Below, piece after piece: positions 48,374 through 57,750 of a stretch of 64,000 nucleotides of DNA. Origin of the DNA: Myxococcales bacterium (lineage in GTDB: Bacteria > Myxococcota > UBA727 > GCA-2721815); contig PBLQ01000014.1 in assembly GCA_002721815.1 (NCBI GenBank), positions 8,156 through 72,155 of the forward strand, read 5' to 3'. A model generated the notes under the pieces. It was given only the letters and a program-made list of their open reading frames with translations, did not search any database and was not told the DNA's origin. Position 1 is the stretch's first letter, and each line of letters starts with the position of its first letter. The translations under genes and the position numbers were made by a program.

Positions 48374-49509
48374 TCGATGGGCAATAAGCGAATGTTCACT
48401 TCACTGTCGCCTTGATTACCAGCGGTATCTACCGCCACCACTCTAAACGTGGTGTTACGAGGCAATGGGCTGGTGTCTTCCAGTTCGTGAATTAAGCCAA
48501 ACTCTTCTTCGTCAGCCGTACAAGGCCCCGTGGTCCCATCGTTTCTGATGAGAGGGCTGGAGCTGGTGGCGATGGCATCGTTCACGCCCTCTTCGTAGAG
48601 GATGATCATGGAAATGCCATTGCTGTCCGATGCACAAACTTTCACATCGGTGAGCGCGAGTCGATCTTGACCCGCCGTGGGCTCGATGATTCGGACCTGC
48701 GGTGGCGTGAGGTCAAGTCTTACATCTTGTGAAACGCTGGCGCTGTTGTTGGCACTGTCTGTGGCGCTCACACTCATGGCGGTGGGCCCCTCAGCAAGCC
48801 CTGTGAGATCGGGCTCAAAGACCTGAAAGGCGCTGTTGGCTTGTTCTTCAAAAACGCGTCCACCGATGGTGAGGGTGATTTGCACGGGGACAGACTGGTC
48901 AAGTACCCTGACTTGAATGTACGGTGTGTTACCAATCAGCGCGTCTGCTGCGGGTTGGACAATGGCCAAATCGGGGGGCGTGGTATCCGGTCCTGCATCG
49001 GCAAGCGGAATAGGAAGAGGTGGTTGTGGTTCGTCGATGGGACCATCGCAAAGCATCACGTCCTCGTGAAGCACCCCACCGCCGTTAGAAACCCCAAAAT
49101 AAGAGTCGTAAATGGCTTCGTTATTGGAAAGGTCAATGGCTTTGATGACCAATTGGTGTGCGCCTTCGAACAGTGGGCTCACATCCACACTGAATCGATA
49201 GGTACCGTTGCCAAGCTCGGTGACTTCGCGAAGTACCCCCGCAAAGCGTGTGGAGATATAACCGACGGATCGTTCCGCATCCACTGCGGTGAACTCAAAG
49301 TCCACCATGCCAGAAATACAAGAGGTAGTGGGTGAAACCAAGGTGATTACCGGCGGGGTGACATCGGGTGGCGCTGGCACAAAAGTGCCTGCATCACCGT
49401 AGAGGTCTTCATAATCGTATGCGGGTGGTGGATTGTCAGAGCGCCCAGTGCAGCACACGAGACTCAAAATAACCAAGGAGAGGGTGAGGGCTTTCAAGGT
49501 GAAATTCAT
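48370..49509 (-). CDS. Lipoprotein with Ig-like domains
   Basis: 379 residues. Signal peptide (LKALTLSLVILSLVCC) with an unusual double-Cys lipobox. At least three Ig-like domains are visible by recurring TPP...I..P motifs (DVTPPVITLVSPTTSC, DTTPPDLAIVQPAAD, DLTPPQVRIIEPTAG), each ending with D..GN or D.SNNE. No catalytic motif. The ATG at 49509 starts the signal peptide; earlier starts do not. It resembles the neighbouring giant lipoprotein in module type, so the two may work together on the surface (inference). Confidence 0.8.
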   Translation of the reverse strand: MNFTLKALTLSLVILSLVCCTGRSDNPPPAYDYEDLYGDAGTFVPAPPDVTPPVITLVSPTTSCISGMVDFEFTAVDAERSVGYISTRFAGVLREVTELGNGTYRFSVDVSPLFEGAHQLVIKAIDLSNNEAIYDSYFGVSNGGGVLHEDVMLCDGPIDEPQPPLPIPLADAGPDTTPPDLAIVQPAADALIGNTPYIQVRVLDQSVPVQITLTIGGRVFEEQANSAFQVFEPDLTGLAEGPTAMSVSATDSANNSASVSQDVRLDLTPPQVRIIEPTAGQDRLALTDVKVCASDSNGISMIILYEEGVNDAIATSSSPLIRNDGTTGPCTADEEEFGLIHELEDTSPLPRNTTFRVVAVDTAGNQGDSEVNIRLLPID

Positions 49510-49565
49510 GACCACACGGTACAATGAATGACGAAGGGATGCATACAATTTAGATTCCAATCAAA

Positions 49566-50006
49566 TTAGGGCGTTTCATCGTTGCCCAGCTGGGTGTAAA
49601 GGCGTTCAAAATGTTTGTTCGGTGATGGCTTCGTTCGTCGTTTCCAGTAAGATTCTTTTTTCACATGTATGGAGAGCAGATCTTTACCTGCAATCCGCAA
49701 GCCCAAGGCGGTGGGCAAAGCCACCAAAAAAAACAAAATGCCCAAGATAACTCGGGTCATGACGAAGTTGAGAACGAAAGCCAACCACATCCAACCGTGG
49801 TAAAGGGGTTTGGTGCTGGCTGGATGAATCGTGCCCCAGATGAACCAGAGGCCACCGATCCCCCCCAGAATTTTGACGGTGCTGGTCCAAGAAAAATCGT
49901 TGCGGTAGAAGAAAAAACCACACAAAAGCAGGAAGAACCCACCCATTACGCGAGTGAAACTGATCAAGTCCTGTTTTGTATGCTGTTGGTAGTCAGGTGT
50001 GTGCAT
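49566..50006 (-). CDS. SxtJ-family membrane protein
   Basis: 146 residues with about four hydrophobic segments (VMGGFFLLLCGFFFY, ILGGIGGLWFIWGTI, MWLAFVLNFVMTRVILGILFFLVALP). It resembles SxtJ, a membrane protein that accompanies carbamoyltransferases in many bacteria. It starts 5 bases after the carbamoyltransferase stop, forming a conserved triad with it and the DUF5989 gene. Role unknown; proposed as a partner of the carbamoyltransferase. Confidence 0.85.
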   Translation of the reverse strand: MHTPDYQQHTKQDLISFTRVMGGFFLLLCGFFFYRNDFSWTSTVKILGGIGGLWFIWGTIHPASTKPLYHGWMWLAFVLNFVMTRVILGILFFLVALPTALGLRIAGKDLLSIHVKKESYWKRRTKPSPNKHFERLYTQLGNDETP

Positions 50007-50011
50007 TGCGC

Positions 50012-51829
50012 TTAATCCAGCTCAAATTCGTCTTGCCAGTTGGAGTCATCTTTTAAGGCGGGTTGTTGGGTTTTATCTAGGATACAGTTTTCGACGACGA
50101 GATAGTCCATTTCGGTTCGCATAAAACATCGGTAGCTGTCTGCGGCCGTACAAACGATGGGCTCGCCTCTGACGTTAAAGCTCGTATTCACCAAAACGGG
50201 ACATCCTGTTTTGTCTTTAAACTTCTTCAGCAGCCCGTAGTACATTGGATTGTATTTCCCATCCACCGTCTGAATGCGGGCGGAATAGTCCACATGGGTG
50301 ATGGCGGGCAAATCCGAGCGTGGGATGTTCAACTTATCAATGCCGAAGAGTTTTTTCTGCTCTTCATCCATGGGGATACGCCGCTCCTCTTTAACGGGTG
50401 CCACCAATAGCATGTAGGGGGAGTCGCTGTTTTGTTGAAAGTACTCAGAGACATCTTCGCGCAGCACCGACGGTGCGAAAGGACGAAATGATTCTCGATA
50501 CTTTATTTTCAGGTTCATCACTTTTTGCATTTGCTGGGAACGCGGGTCGCCAATAATGCTCCGACCACCCAATGCGCGTGGGCCAAATTCCATTCGGCCC
50601 TGATGCCATCCGACGACTTTTTCTTCAGCCAACACCGAGGCCGTTTTTTCCAGCAATTGGTCTTTGTCGAGGGTTTCAAAAGGCACACCGATTTGGGTGA
50701 AGTATTCTGCTGCACTTTGGGGAGAAGTTTGTGGTCCGAGATAACTGCCTTTTTGACTGTCGCCATCTGACACTTCGCGTGGTTTATCTAAATACTTATG
50801 CCAAACCGCCAGTGCGCAACCCAAGGCCCCACCCGCATCGCCGGCTGCCGGTTGTATCCAGAGTCGATCAACAATGCCAGAGCGCAGTAGTTTACCATTC
50901 GCAACACAGTTCAGGGCCACCCCACCGGCCAAGCACACGTCTCGAACGCCGGTTTCTTGAACCCAGTGCTTCGCGATTTTTAAAACGATTTCTTCCACCA
51001 CGTCTTGGATGCTGCGGGCCAGATCCATTTCTTTTTGGGTGATGGTGGTTTCGCTCTGACGCGGCGGCCCATCGAACAGCTGGTGGAATTTCTCGCTGGT
51101 CATGGTGAGTCCGCGATGAAAATTAAAATATTCCATGTTGAGCTTGAAGGAACCGTCTTCCCTGAGCTCCATCACGTGTTTCATGATGCGCTCTTTGTAA
51201 ACAGGCTCACCGTAAGGTGCCAGACCCATGACCTTGTACTCACCGGAGTTCACTTTGAATCCGGTGTAATAGGTGAATGCTGAATACAAGAGCCCCAAGC
51301 TATGTGGAAATTCGAGTTCAGCGATCAGGTCCAAGCGGTTGCCATCTCCAAGACTCACAGAGCTGGTGGCCCATTCGCCCACACCATCTAAGGTGAGCAC
51401 CAAAGCTTTTTCGAAAGGCGAAGGGTAGAAGGCACTGGCTGCATGACTTTCGTGATGCTCGGCATAAAGAATATCCCCATCGAAGTCCAATGCATCTCCA
51501 ATGATTTTATCCATCCACAATTTTTCACCGAGCCAAACAGGAATGGCTTTTAGGAAAGAGCGAAACCCGGAAGGGCAAACGGCCAAGTAGGTTTCGAGGA
51601 TACGATCAAACTTCGTGAGCGGCTTGTCATAGAACACCACGTGATCGATGTCGGCCATGGCGATGCCTGCTTCTGTCAGGCAATAGTCTACCGCGTGTTT
51701 GGGAAAACCTGCATCGTGCTTTTTCCGCGTAAAACGTTCTTCTTGGGCCGCAGCGATAATTTCGCCGTCTCGTACGAGTGCTGCTGCGCTGTCGTGATAA
51801 AAAGCGCTGATACCTAAAATGGTGGTCAT
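50012..51829 (-). CDS. NodU/TobZ-family O-carbamoyltransferase
   Basis: 605 residues. Carbamoyltransferases of this class have a Kae1-like N-terminal half (ILGISAFYHDSAAALVRDGEIIAAAQEERF, AEHHESHAASAF, TLDGVGEW) and a YrdC-like C-terminal half (GRMEFGPRALGGRSI, VNTSFNVRGEPIV). They transfer carbamoyl from carbamoyl phosphate, via carbamoyl-AMP, to a hydroxyl on a sugar or natural product. No sugar or polyketide cluster is adjacent, so the acceptor is unknown. The triad with SxtJ-like and DUF5989 proteins suggests a membrane-associated carbamoylation system. Confidence 0.93.
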   Translation of the reverse strand: MTTILGISAFYHDSAAALVRDGEIIAAAQEERFTRKKHDAGFPKHAVDYCLTEAGIAMADIDHVVFYDKPLTKFDRILETYLAVCPSGFRSFLKAIPVWLGEKLWMDKIIGDALDFDGDILYAEHHESHAASAFYPSPFEKALVLTLDGVGEWATSSVSLGDGNRLDLIAELEFPHSLGLLYSAFTYYTGFKVNSGEYKVMGLAPYGEPVYKERIMKHVMELREDGSFKLNMEYFNFHRGLTMTSEKFHQLFDGPPRQSETTITQKEMDLARSIQDVVEEIVLKIAKHWVQETGVRDVCLAGGVALNCVANGKLLRSGIVDRLWIQPAAGDAGGALGCALAVWHKYLDKPREVSDGDSQKGSYLGPQTSPQSAAEYFTQIGVPFETLDKDQLLEKTASVLAEEKVVGWHQGRMEFGPRALGGRSIIGDPRSQQMQKVMNLKIKYRESFRPFAPSVLREDVSEYFQQNSDSPYMLLVAPVKEERRIPMDEEQKKLFGIDKLNIPRSDLPAITHVDYSARIQTVDGKYNPMYYGLLKKFKDKTGCPVLVNTSFNVRGEPIVCTAADSYRCFMRTEMDYLVVENCILDKTQQPALKDDSNWQDEFELD

Positions 51830-51838
51830 ACGTTCAAC

Positions 51839-52003
51839 TTAGAAAAGAGTATAAATAAAGGGGGCTACTGCGGAGCCTTGGGCCACCACTAATAAAAGTC
51901 CCAAAAGGACCATGGACATGAGCAATGGGGCCAACCAGAACTTTTTTCTGACCTTCATGAAAGACCAGAACTCGCGAACAATCGCTAGCTTCGAACGTGC
52001 CAT
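51839..52003 (-). CDS. DUF5989-family small membrane protein
   Basis: 54 residues: a short basic N-terminus, LAIVREFWSFMKVRKKFW, one transmembrane helix (LLMSMVLLGLLLVVAQGSA) and an ending VAPFIYTLF. These match the DUF5989 proteins that sit beside carbamoyltransferases. I chose the ATG at 52003 with GAGGAG upstream; a longer TTG start is not favoured. It is the first gene of the triad. Confidence 0.85.
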   Translation of the reverse strand: MARSKLAIVREFWSFMKVRKKFWLAPLLMSMVLLGLLLVVAQGSAVAPFIYTLF

Positions 52004-52141
52004 CTTCTTTAACTCCTCTTTACAGGCCAACCCTTAAACGGTTTGATGCAAAGAGGCAAGAGGGGCTCGAAGGCCCTTTTTAGGTCAGGTGCTTAATAAA
52101 AACAGGTGTTTAGATGCTACCGGAGACGGGATGAAGCCCAC

Positions 52142-54307
52142 CTATTCGGGCAGGCATTCGGCCACCAGCTCGGCCACATCTTTGACCTTTACATCGTCCT
52201 CTTGTCCCAGGGCTTTGGTCCCATCGGTAATCATGGTCATGCAGAAGGGACAGCCCACGGCCACCGTTTTTGCGCCGGTGTCTATGGCCTCTTGGGTTCT
52301 CACGGTGTTGATACGATCACCGATATGTTCTTCCATCCACATGCGACCGCCACCCGCACCACAGCACATGCTGGTTTTTTTGTTACGCGGCATTTCGTTC
52401 AGTTTGTTTAGACCTGGCAACTGAATGAGCGTATCTCGCGGCTCATCGTACTTGTCATTATAACGCCCGAGATAGCAGGGGTCGTGAAAGGTAATTTCTT
52501 CTTCGATTTTCTTTTTATCATCCAACGGAATGCGTTTGTCTTTCATGAGCTCCGAAAGCAGTTGGGTATGGTGCTGAACAGTATAGTCGGCGCCATATTC
52601 ACCGTATTCATGTGCCAATGAATTGAAACAGTGGGGACATGTGGTGAATATCTTTTTGAACTTATATTGTTGCAATGTGGCCACGTTTTCTTGTGCCAAC
52701 ATGTCGAACAAGTATTCATTGCCCATGCGTCGCGCAGGGTCACCGGTACACTTTTCTTCGCATCCTAAAATGGCGAAATCCACGCCCGAGGTTTTTAAAA
52801 TGCGCACCAATGCTTTTTGAACTTTTTTAGCTCGGTCATCGGTGGAGCCTGCGCAACCCACCCAAAAAAGATATTCCACTTCGCGGTCGCCTTGATCGGC
52901 GATGACGGGTACATCCAATTCTTCGGCCCAATCCGCGCGTTTGTCTTGACCCACACCCCATGGGTTGCCTTGCGTTTCCATCCCGCGAAAGGCGGGATTC
53001 AGTTCTTGAGGGTAGTCTGCTGCTTCCATTTGGACGAGGTGTCGACGCATTTCAATCAGACTGGTCGGAACGGTGTCAATAAGAACCGGACATACCTCCA
53101 CACAGGCGGCACAGGTCGTGCACCCCCACAACTCATCGAGGTGAACGGCCCCGTGCGTTGGATAGGTTCCGTCCTCCAAAATATGTTCTTGCTCAGGGCT
53201 TTCCCGGTTGATGAGAGGTACTTTGGCCTCAAAGGCCATTTCTTCCTCTTTTTTCTCGTCAATGGGTTGGCCCATTTTGTCGCGGAACTGCATGATGTCT
53301 TGGAAGTTGTGGACTTTTAAGTTGTCTTTAATGTCATGCAGTACTTTCTTAGGTTGTAGCGGTTTCCCAGTGTTGTAAGCAGGACACACGGAATTACAGC
53401 GACCACACTCGGTACAGGCAAAGGTAGACAGGAGTGTTTTCCAGGGCAGATTTTGTACCCGATCTGCGCCATAGACCTCAGCTGTTTCGAAATCAATACG
53501 AGGTGGCTTTGCGACACCATCGAAGTTTCGGAAATAAATGTTGGGCCCTGCAAAAACGAGGTGCATGTGTTTGGAGAAGGTCAGGTAGACCCCGAAACTC
53601 AAGAAAGTGGCCAAATGAATCCACCAACAAACCCAATGGACGGCAGTAAGTACTGTTTCAGGTGCATTGCTCACGACCAGCGCAAGCACTGAGCTGAATG
53701 GCAGGTGCCACAGAAACCCGCTTTCAAGCTCTTGAAGGTTGATGCGAAAGACCGTTTCCGTGCTGATAAGACCAAAGAAAGAAACGTAAAGAACGAGAAT
53801 GAAGTAAAGAATGATTTCCGCATCTGTGGAGCGGGGCATCAACCTTTTCACCTTACCCGATAGCCGTCTCCCCAAAGCGATCACAGATGCGAGCACGACC
53901 ATGAACGCCATAAAGTCTTGGGAAAGCTCGTAAAGTTGAACCCCTACATCGGGAAAGAATGGAAGGTTTCTAAAAAGGAATGGTTTGAGAGCGACACTGT
54001 CGAGCCCTTCAAAGAATTTCGTCAGTCCGTAAAACAGCAATTCGGTGTGGCCGATACCTAAAATCAAAAATCCGTAAAGAAAGAAGACGTGTAGATAACC
54101 GGCCTTTTTATCTTCCATGACCTTTTCGTGACCGAAGACCATATTGACCACAGATTGGATTCTCTCTTTTCTGCGGTCACTGTAGTCGACGGGTGTGCCC
54201 GTTCGAATCATGATATAAATACGTCTGAAACCCACAAAACCGAGGTAAAGCGCGGCCAGGGTCATGATGAGAACTATCCCTGAGTGAATGAATGGGACCA
54301 CAGTCAT
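52142..54307 (-). CDS. Membrane-bound Fe-S oxidoreductase (DUF224-type), likely ETF:menaquinone oxidoreductase
   Basis: 721 residues. An N-terminal NarI-like segment of about six transmembrane helices, with His residues for b-type haem, is followed by two 4Fe-4S motifs (CTECGRCNSVCP about 296, CTTCAACVEVCP about 393) and two CCG domains (VGCAGS ... GCEEKCTGDPARR; CYLGR ... MCCGAGGGRMW). Family members pass electrons from EtfAB to menaquinone. etfBA lies 12 kb away, not in the same operon. ATG at 54307 follows GGAG; longer starts lack a ribosome site. Confidence 0.88.
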   Translation of the reverse strand: MTVVPFIHSGIVLIMTLAALYLGFVGFRRIYIMIRTGTPVDYSDRRKERIQSVVNMVFGHEKVMEDKKAGYLHVFFLYGFLILGIGHTELLFYGLTKFFEGLDSVALKPFLFRNLPFFPDVGVQLYELSQDFMAFMVVLASVIALGRRLSGKVKRLMPRSTDAEIILYFILVLYVSFFGLISTETVFRINLQELESGFLWHLPFSSVLALVVSNAPETVLTAVHWVCWWIHLATFLSFGVYLTFSKHMHLVFAGPNIYFRNFDGVAKPPRIDFETAEVYGADRVQNLPWKTLLSTFACTECGRCNSVCPAYNTGKPLQPKKVLHDIKDNLKVHNFQDIMQFRDKMGQPIDEKKEEEMAFEAKVPLINRESPEQEHILEDGTYPTHGAVHLDELWGCTTCAACVEVCPVLIDTVPTSLIEMRRHLVQMEAADYPQELNPAFRGMETQGNPWGVGQDKRADWAEELDVPVIADQGDREVEYLFWVGCAGSTDDRAKKVQKALVRILKTSGVDFAILGCEEKCTGDPARRMGNEYLFDMLAQENVATLQQYKFKKIFTTCPHCFNSLAHEYGEYGADYTVQHHTQLLSELMKDKRIPLDDKKKIEEEITFHDPCYLGRYNDKYDEPRDTLIQLPGLNKLNEMPRNKKTSMCCGAGGGRMWMEEHIGDRINTVRTQEAIDTGAKTVAVGCPFCMTMITDGTKALGQEDDVKVKDVAELVAECLPE

Positions 54308-54485
54308 TAAAGCTTCTCCAAAAAATCGTGGTGCCACGCCATTAACGGCGGGGCGCGGCAAGGAAACGAATGAATTCCCTTGTTTCTAACCAATAAAAGG
54401 GTCTTTAACAAGTTTCCCTTTTCCGTTGGGGAGTTAGGGAAGCCAGCAGGGCCTCAAAAGAGGATTTGAGCCGTGCGAAGTGGGC

Positions 54486-55337
54486 TTAAAGTTGTCGCAG
54501 AACAAAATCTCGACGGATCTCCCAGCACCCATCCTCGACCCACGGGGAAACTTCGATGGGGCCTAAGTCCGGGAGTTGTTGATTGGGCTCGGGCTGACCG
54601 CTCACGATATGAACCCAAAGGGCTTTAAACCGTCTGAGCCGCTCACGGGAGGCAGAGGAGTCGATCAGTGTCGGATCCACCTCCAAAGCCCAATCGTCTG
54701 TCAAGCCGTTAACCTGGATGAAATGACCCCTAAAGCCCTGATTATAATGAATAATATTTGCGCCCGTGGAGAAGGTCACGAATCGTGGGCCACTGCCCGG
54801 CAGATCTTCCAGCAGCTCATTAATAATGTCTTTAATAACTTCAGCGGCAACGGCGGGCGCGTCGAGCAGCCCAACCTGGTTGAGTTTGGCCAAAATGCTG
54901 AGGAAAAAAACCTCGCCGGCTTGGTGACCTTGTACGGAACGTTTGAGGAAATCGGGCAGGTTGCTGAGCAACATGTCACGTTCGGCCATGGCCTCATCCC
55001 CATCAATGGGACCACCTCCCACTGCAGCAGCGTAACGCCTTAATTTATATGGCCCCATTTGCGTTGCTCCCGATGCATTTTTGGGGGAAACGTCGGATGC
55101 TCGGCGCAATTGAAAGACAGAGAAGGCGCCTTTTTTGTTGTTCATGAGCTGTTCCAGTTGGGTGCCTTTTTTCCACATGGGGACTCTCTTAAGAACCACA
55201 TGGGCGTCTACAGAAGTGGCGAGTCCGTAGCCCGTGGCGTCGTCTGGAACCATTAATAGGGGTTGCATGCCATGTAGCGCCACTGGCACCCGAATGGGGT
55301 CGTTGGTGAAGCAGCCTAATGCGAGTGTCATTCCCAT
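54486..55337 (-). CDS. Uncharacterised protein, possibly glutamine-amidotransferase-like fold
   Basis: 283 residues, soluble. The N-terminus (MTLALGCFTNDPIRVPVALHGMQPLL, then ATGYGLATSVDAHVVLKRVP) recalls class II glutamine amidotransferase-like proteins found in myxobacteria. The nucleophile Cys normally at position 2 is absent; a Cys at about residue 10 is not in the right place. Conserved-looking stretches: VFQLRRASDVSP and IHYNQGFRGHFIQVNG. If the fold is right, it is a non-catalytic relative (inference, low confidence). AGGAG lies 6 bases before the chosen ATG. Divergent from the Hsp70 gene. Confidence 0.55.
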   Translation of the reverse strand: MGMTLALGCFTNDPIRVPVALHGMQPLLMVPDDATGYGLATSVDAHVVLKRVPMWKKGTQLEQLMNNKKGAFSVFQLRRASDVSPKNASGATQMGPYKLRRYAAAVGGGPIDGDEAMAERDMLLSNLPDFLKRSVQGHQAGEVFFLSILAKLNQVGLLDAPAVAAEVIKDIINELLEDLPGSGPRFVTFSTGANIIHYNQGFRGHFIQVNGLTDDWALEVDPTLIDSSASRERLRRFKALWVHIVSGQPEPNQQLPDLGPIEVSPWVEDGCWEIRRDFVLRQL

Positions 55338-55571
55338 GACGAGCTCCTGACAAAAAAGGGATTCCGTATAATATGGTGCAAATACCAGACCAACTGAAGC
55401 CCCATCAATGACTTTTCGAAAGTGTAACATAAAACGATGCTTTACGCCGTCAAGCCATTCTTCAAAATGATATGGGTAGTGGCGACACCTGTCGGATGCG
55501 CCTCATTGGACGGTAAGGCTTGACTGCAAGGCCTCTTGGCTGGAAAACATGAAAACGGGACTTTTCTTGAA

Positions 55572-57182
55572 ATGGAGTGGGCTTTGAAACCTGTGGCCAT
55601 GGGCATCGATTTAGGGACAAGCAACAGTTGCGTTTCCATCATTAAAGACGGACGAGCCGTATTGATCCCCAATGAGTGGGGGGAAAAAATTCATGCATCG
55701 GTGGTGTCGTTTTGGGAGGGAGGCACCATTTCCGTTGGCAATGATGCCAAGCGAGAAATCATTACGAATGCTGCTCACACGGTGTATTCAACCAAACGTC
55801 TGATTGGCCGGTTCTTTTTTTCGGAAGAAGTTCAAAAAGCCATCGAGTTGATGCCTTACGAAATAGTGGAAGGGCCCAACGCTTCCGTCTGTGTTTCCGT
55901 GAGAGGGCAGCAGTATTCATTGGCTGAGATTGCCTCCATGATTCTCAAAGAACTCAAGCAAATTACCGAATCGTATCTGGGGCACCCGGTCACCAAAGCA
56001 GTCATCACTGTACCCGCCTTTTTCAATGACACGCAAAGGCAAGCCACCAAAGATGCCGGACGTATCGCAGGCCTTAATGTCATGCGGATACTCAATGAGC
56101 CAACCGCGGCAGCTTTGGCTTACGGGTTTGGTCAAAATATTGACCAAAAAGTCGTGATCTATGATTTGGGTGGCGGCACCTTTGATGTGTCCATCCTTGA
56201 AATTGGTGTCGACGTGTTTGAGGTGCTGGCCACTTCCGGAGACACCTTTTTAGGGGGAGATGATTTTGACGATAAAATCATGGAATACCTTCGCGCCGAT
56301 TTTCAGCGACAGCACGGTATCGATTTGTCACAAGATTTGTATGCGCTCCAGGCGATTAAGGAAGCAGCCGAACAGGCCAAAAAGGCTTTTAGTACCGATT
56401 CCGAAGCGAGTGTTTATATCCCGTCTATCACCTCCACAGCAACGGGGGAGCGCATCGACTACAAGTTAAGGTTGGGTCGACAGGACTTCAATAAAATGGT
56501 GGTCGAAATGCTCCAGCGAACTTTTTTGGTGTGTGACGAAGCCATGGCCACCGCCAAACTTGATATTTCTGATATTGACGGGGTGATTCTTGTAGGTGGC
56601 CCCACGCGTTTGCCCATTGTTAGAAATGCGGTGAGTCAGTACTTTCAACGGGAGCCCAACATTAATATCGATCCTGATTTGGTCGTCGCCATGGGTGCAG
56701 CCATTCAAGCGGACGCTTTGTTGGATAACTCCACCACCACTTTTCTTTTGGATGTGACCCCGCAGACTTTGCGATTGGGAACCGTTGGGGATTTTACTGA
56801 GTCCATCATCCATAAAAATACGCCCATCCCCATTGACCGCAGTCGTACTTTTGTGACCGCTTCGGATTACCAACAAAAGGTTGTGATGAAAATTTACCAA
56901 GGGGAAAGTCGCTTGGCTTCAGAATGCCAACTGTTGGGCGAATTTACGTTTTCAGGGTTCAAAAGTGCAAAAAGAGGAGAGGTCTCCATCGATGTGAATT
57001 TTGAAATTGACACCGACGGGATCGTTAACGTATCGGCCACCGAAGTGGGGACCGGTCATCAAACTTCCACCACCATTCGGCTGTCGAGTGGGCTGCAGGA
57101 GTCCGACATCCTTGCAGCCCAGCAGAGGGTGGCGGGTATGGATTTAACCCCGGCCTCAACGGGTGTCTTGCCAAAGAGCTAA
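55572..57182 (+). CDS. Lidless Hsp70 (DnaK-like) chaperone
   Basis: 536 residues against ~640 for DnaK. The ATPase domain is complete: [13 protein letters not shown] near residue 11, [28 protein letters not shown] near 196, and [13 protein letters not shown] near 341. The linker is unusual ([16 protein letters not shown]). The beta substrate-binding domain (about 393-515) is present, but the alpha-helical lid is missing; the protein stops soon after [23 protein letters not shown] at 55584 follows GGAG at 6 bases and could be the true start. The J-protein gene starts right after, and grpE is absent. Confidence 0.9.
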   Translation: MEWALKPVAMGIDLGTSNSCVSIIKDGRAVLIPNEWGEKIHASVVSFWEGGTISVGNDAKREIITNAAHTVYSTKRLIGRFFFSEEVQKAIELMPYEIVEGPNASVCVSVRGQQYSLAEIASMILKELKQITESYLGHPVTKAVITVPAFFNDTQRQATKDAGRIAGLNVMRILNEPTAAALAYGFGQNIDQKVVIYDLGGGTFDVSILEIGVDVFEVLATSGDTFLGGDDFDDKIMEYLRADFQRQHGIDLSQDLYALQAIKEAAEQAKKAFSTDSEASVYIPSITSTATGERIDYKLRLGRQDFNKMVVEMLQRTFLVCDEAMATAKLDISDIDGVILVGGPTRLPIVRNAVSQYFQREPNINIDPDLVVAMGAAIQADALLDNSTTTFLLDVTPQTLRLGTVGDFTESIIHKNTPIPIDRSRTFVTASDYQQKVVMKIYQGESRLASECQLLGEFTFSGFKSAKRGEVSIDVNFEIDTDGIVNVSATEVGTGHQTSTTIRLSSGLQESDILAAQQRVAGMDLTPASTGVLPKS

Positions 57183-57189
57183 AGCGCAC

Positions 57190-57750
57190 ATGGACTATAC
57201 CGAAGAAAAATACCACCCGGTACTCATTAAGCTCGCATCCGATATTGATCAGATGGATTATTATCAAATTCTCAATCTGCCTTCTTCGTGCACTAAGGTG
57301 CAAATCAAAAAACAATATTACGGCATGTCGCGCGCTTTGCACCCTGACAAATTCTACCAGTTGGAAAATGACGAGCTTAAACAAGCAGTGAAAAAGATTT
57401 TCAAAAGGGTGACCGAAAGCTACACCATTCTCAAAGATGATAAGAAAAGAAAGCTCTATACCGAACAGTTATCGGGCTCAGATCGCCAAAGCCACCTGCG
57501 GTTTTCAGAGAAAGACGAACAGCAGTTGAGTACACAAAACGTGGTTCAGGGCCGGGTGGCGCAAACCCCGCAAGGGCAGAAATGTTATGCCGCCTATTTG
57601 ACGGAATTTAATCGGAAAAATTGGGATTCGGCCTTACGCCATTTGCAATCTGCCATGATCTTTGAAACGGGTAATGCTCGATTGGCTGCTTTGAAGGCTG
57701 AATTAGAGGCCAAGCGTGAACAAGCCGATGAAGGAGAGACACCGTCATGA
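57190..57750 (+). CDS. J-domain protein with TPR-like C-terminus
   Basis: 186 residues. The J domain (about 22-90) has YYQILNLPSSCTKVQIKKQYYGMSRALHPDKF with intact HPD. The C-terminal part (KCYAAYLTEFNRKNWDSALRHLQSAMIF) looks like one TPR hairpin. No Gly/Phe region and no DnaJ zinc finger, so this is a class C co-chaperone. Start is 7 bases after the Hsp70 stop, and the stop overlaps the pyrF start (ATGA). It likely drives the lidless Hsp70 next door. Confidence 0.9.
   Translation: MDYTEEKYHPVLIKLASDIDQMDYYQILNLPSSCTKVQIKKQYYGMSRALHPDKFYQLENDELKQAVKKIFKRVTESYTILKDDKKRKLYTEQLSGSDRQSHLRFSEKDEQQLSTQNVVQGRVAQTPQGQKCYAAYLTEFNRKNWDSALRHLQSAMIFETGNARLAALKAELEAKREQADEGETPS

Noticed and set aside
54420-54485. 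CTCAAA/TTTGAG hairpin after the gene at 54486
   Set aside because: Only six pairs and no T-run after it on the minus strand, so not supportable as a terminator.
55442-55672. 76-residue minus-strand frame upstream of and into the Hsp70 gene
   Set aside because: No ribosome site and it overlaps the conserved Hsp70 start.
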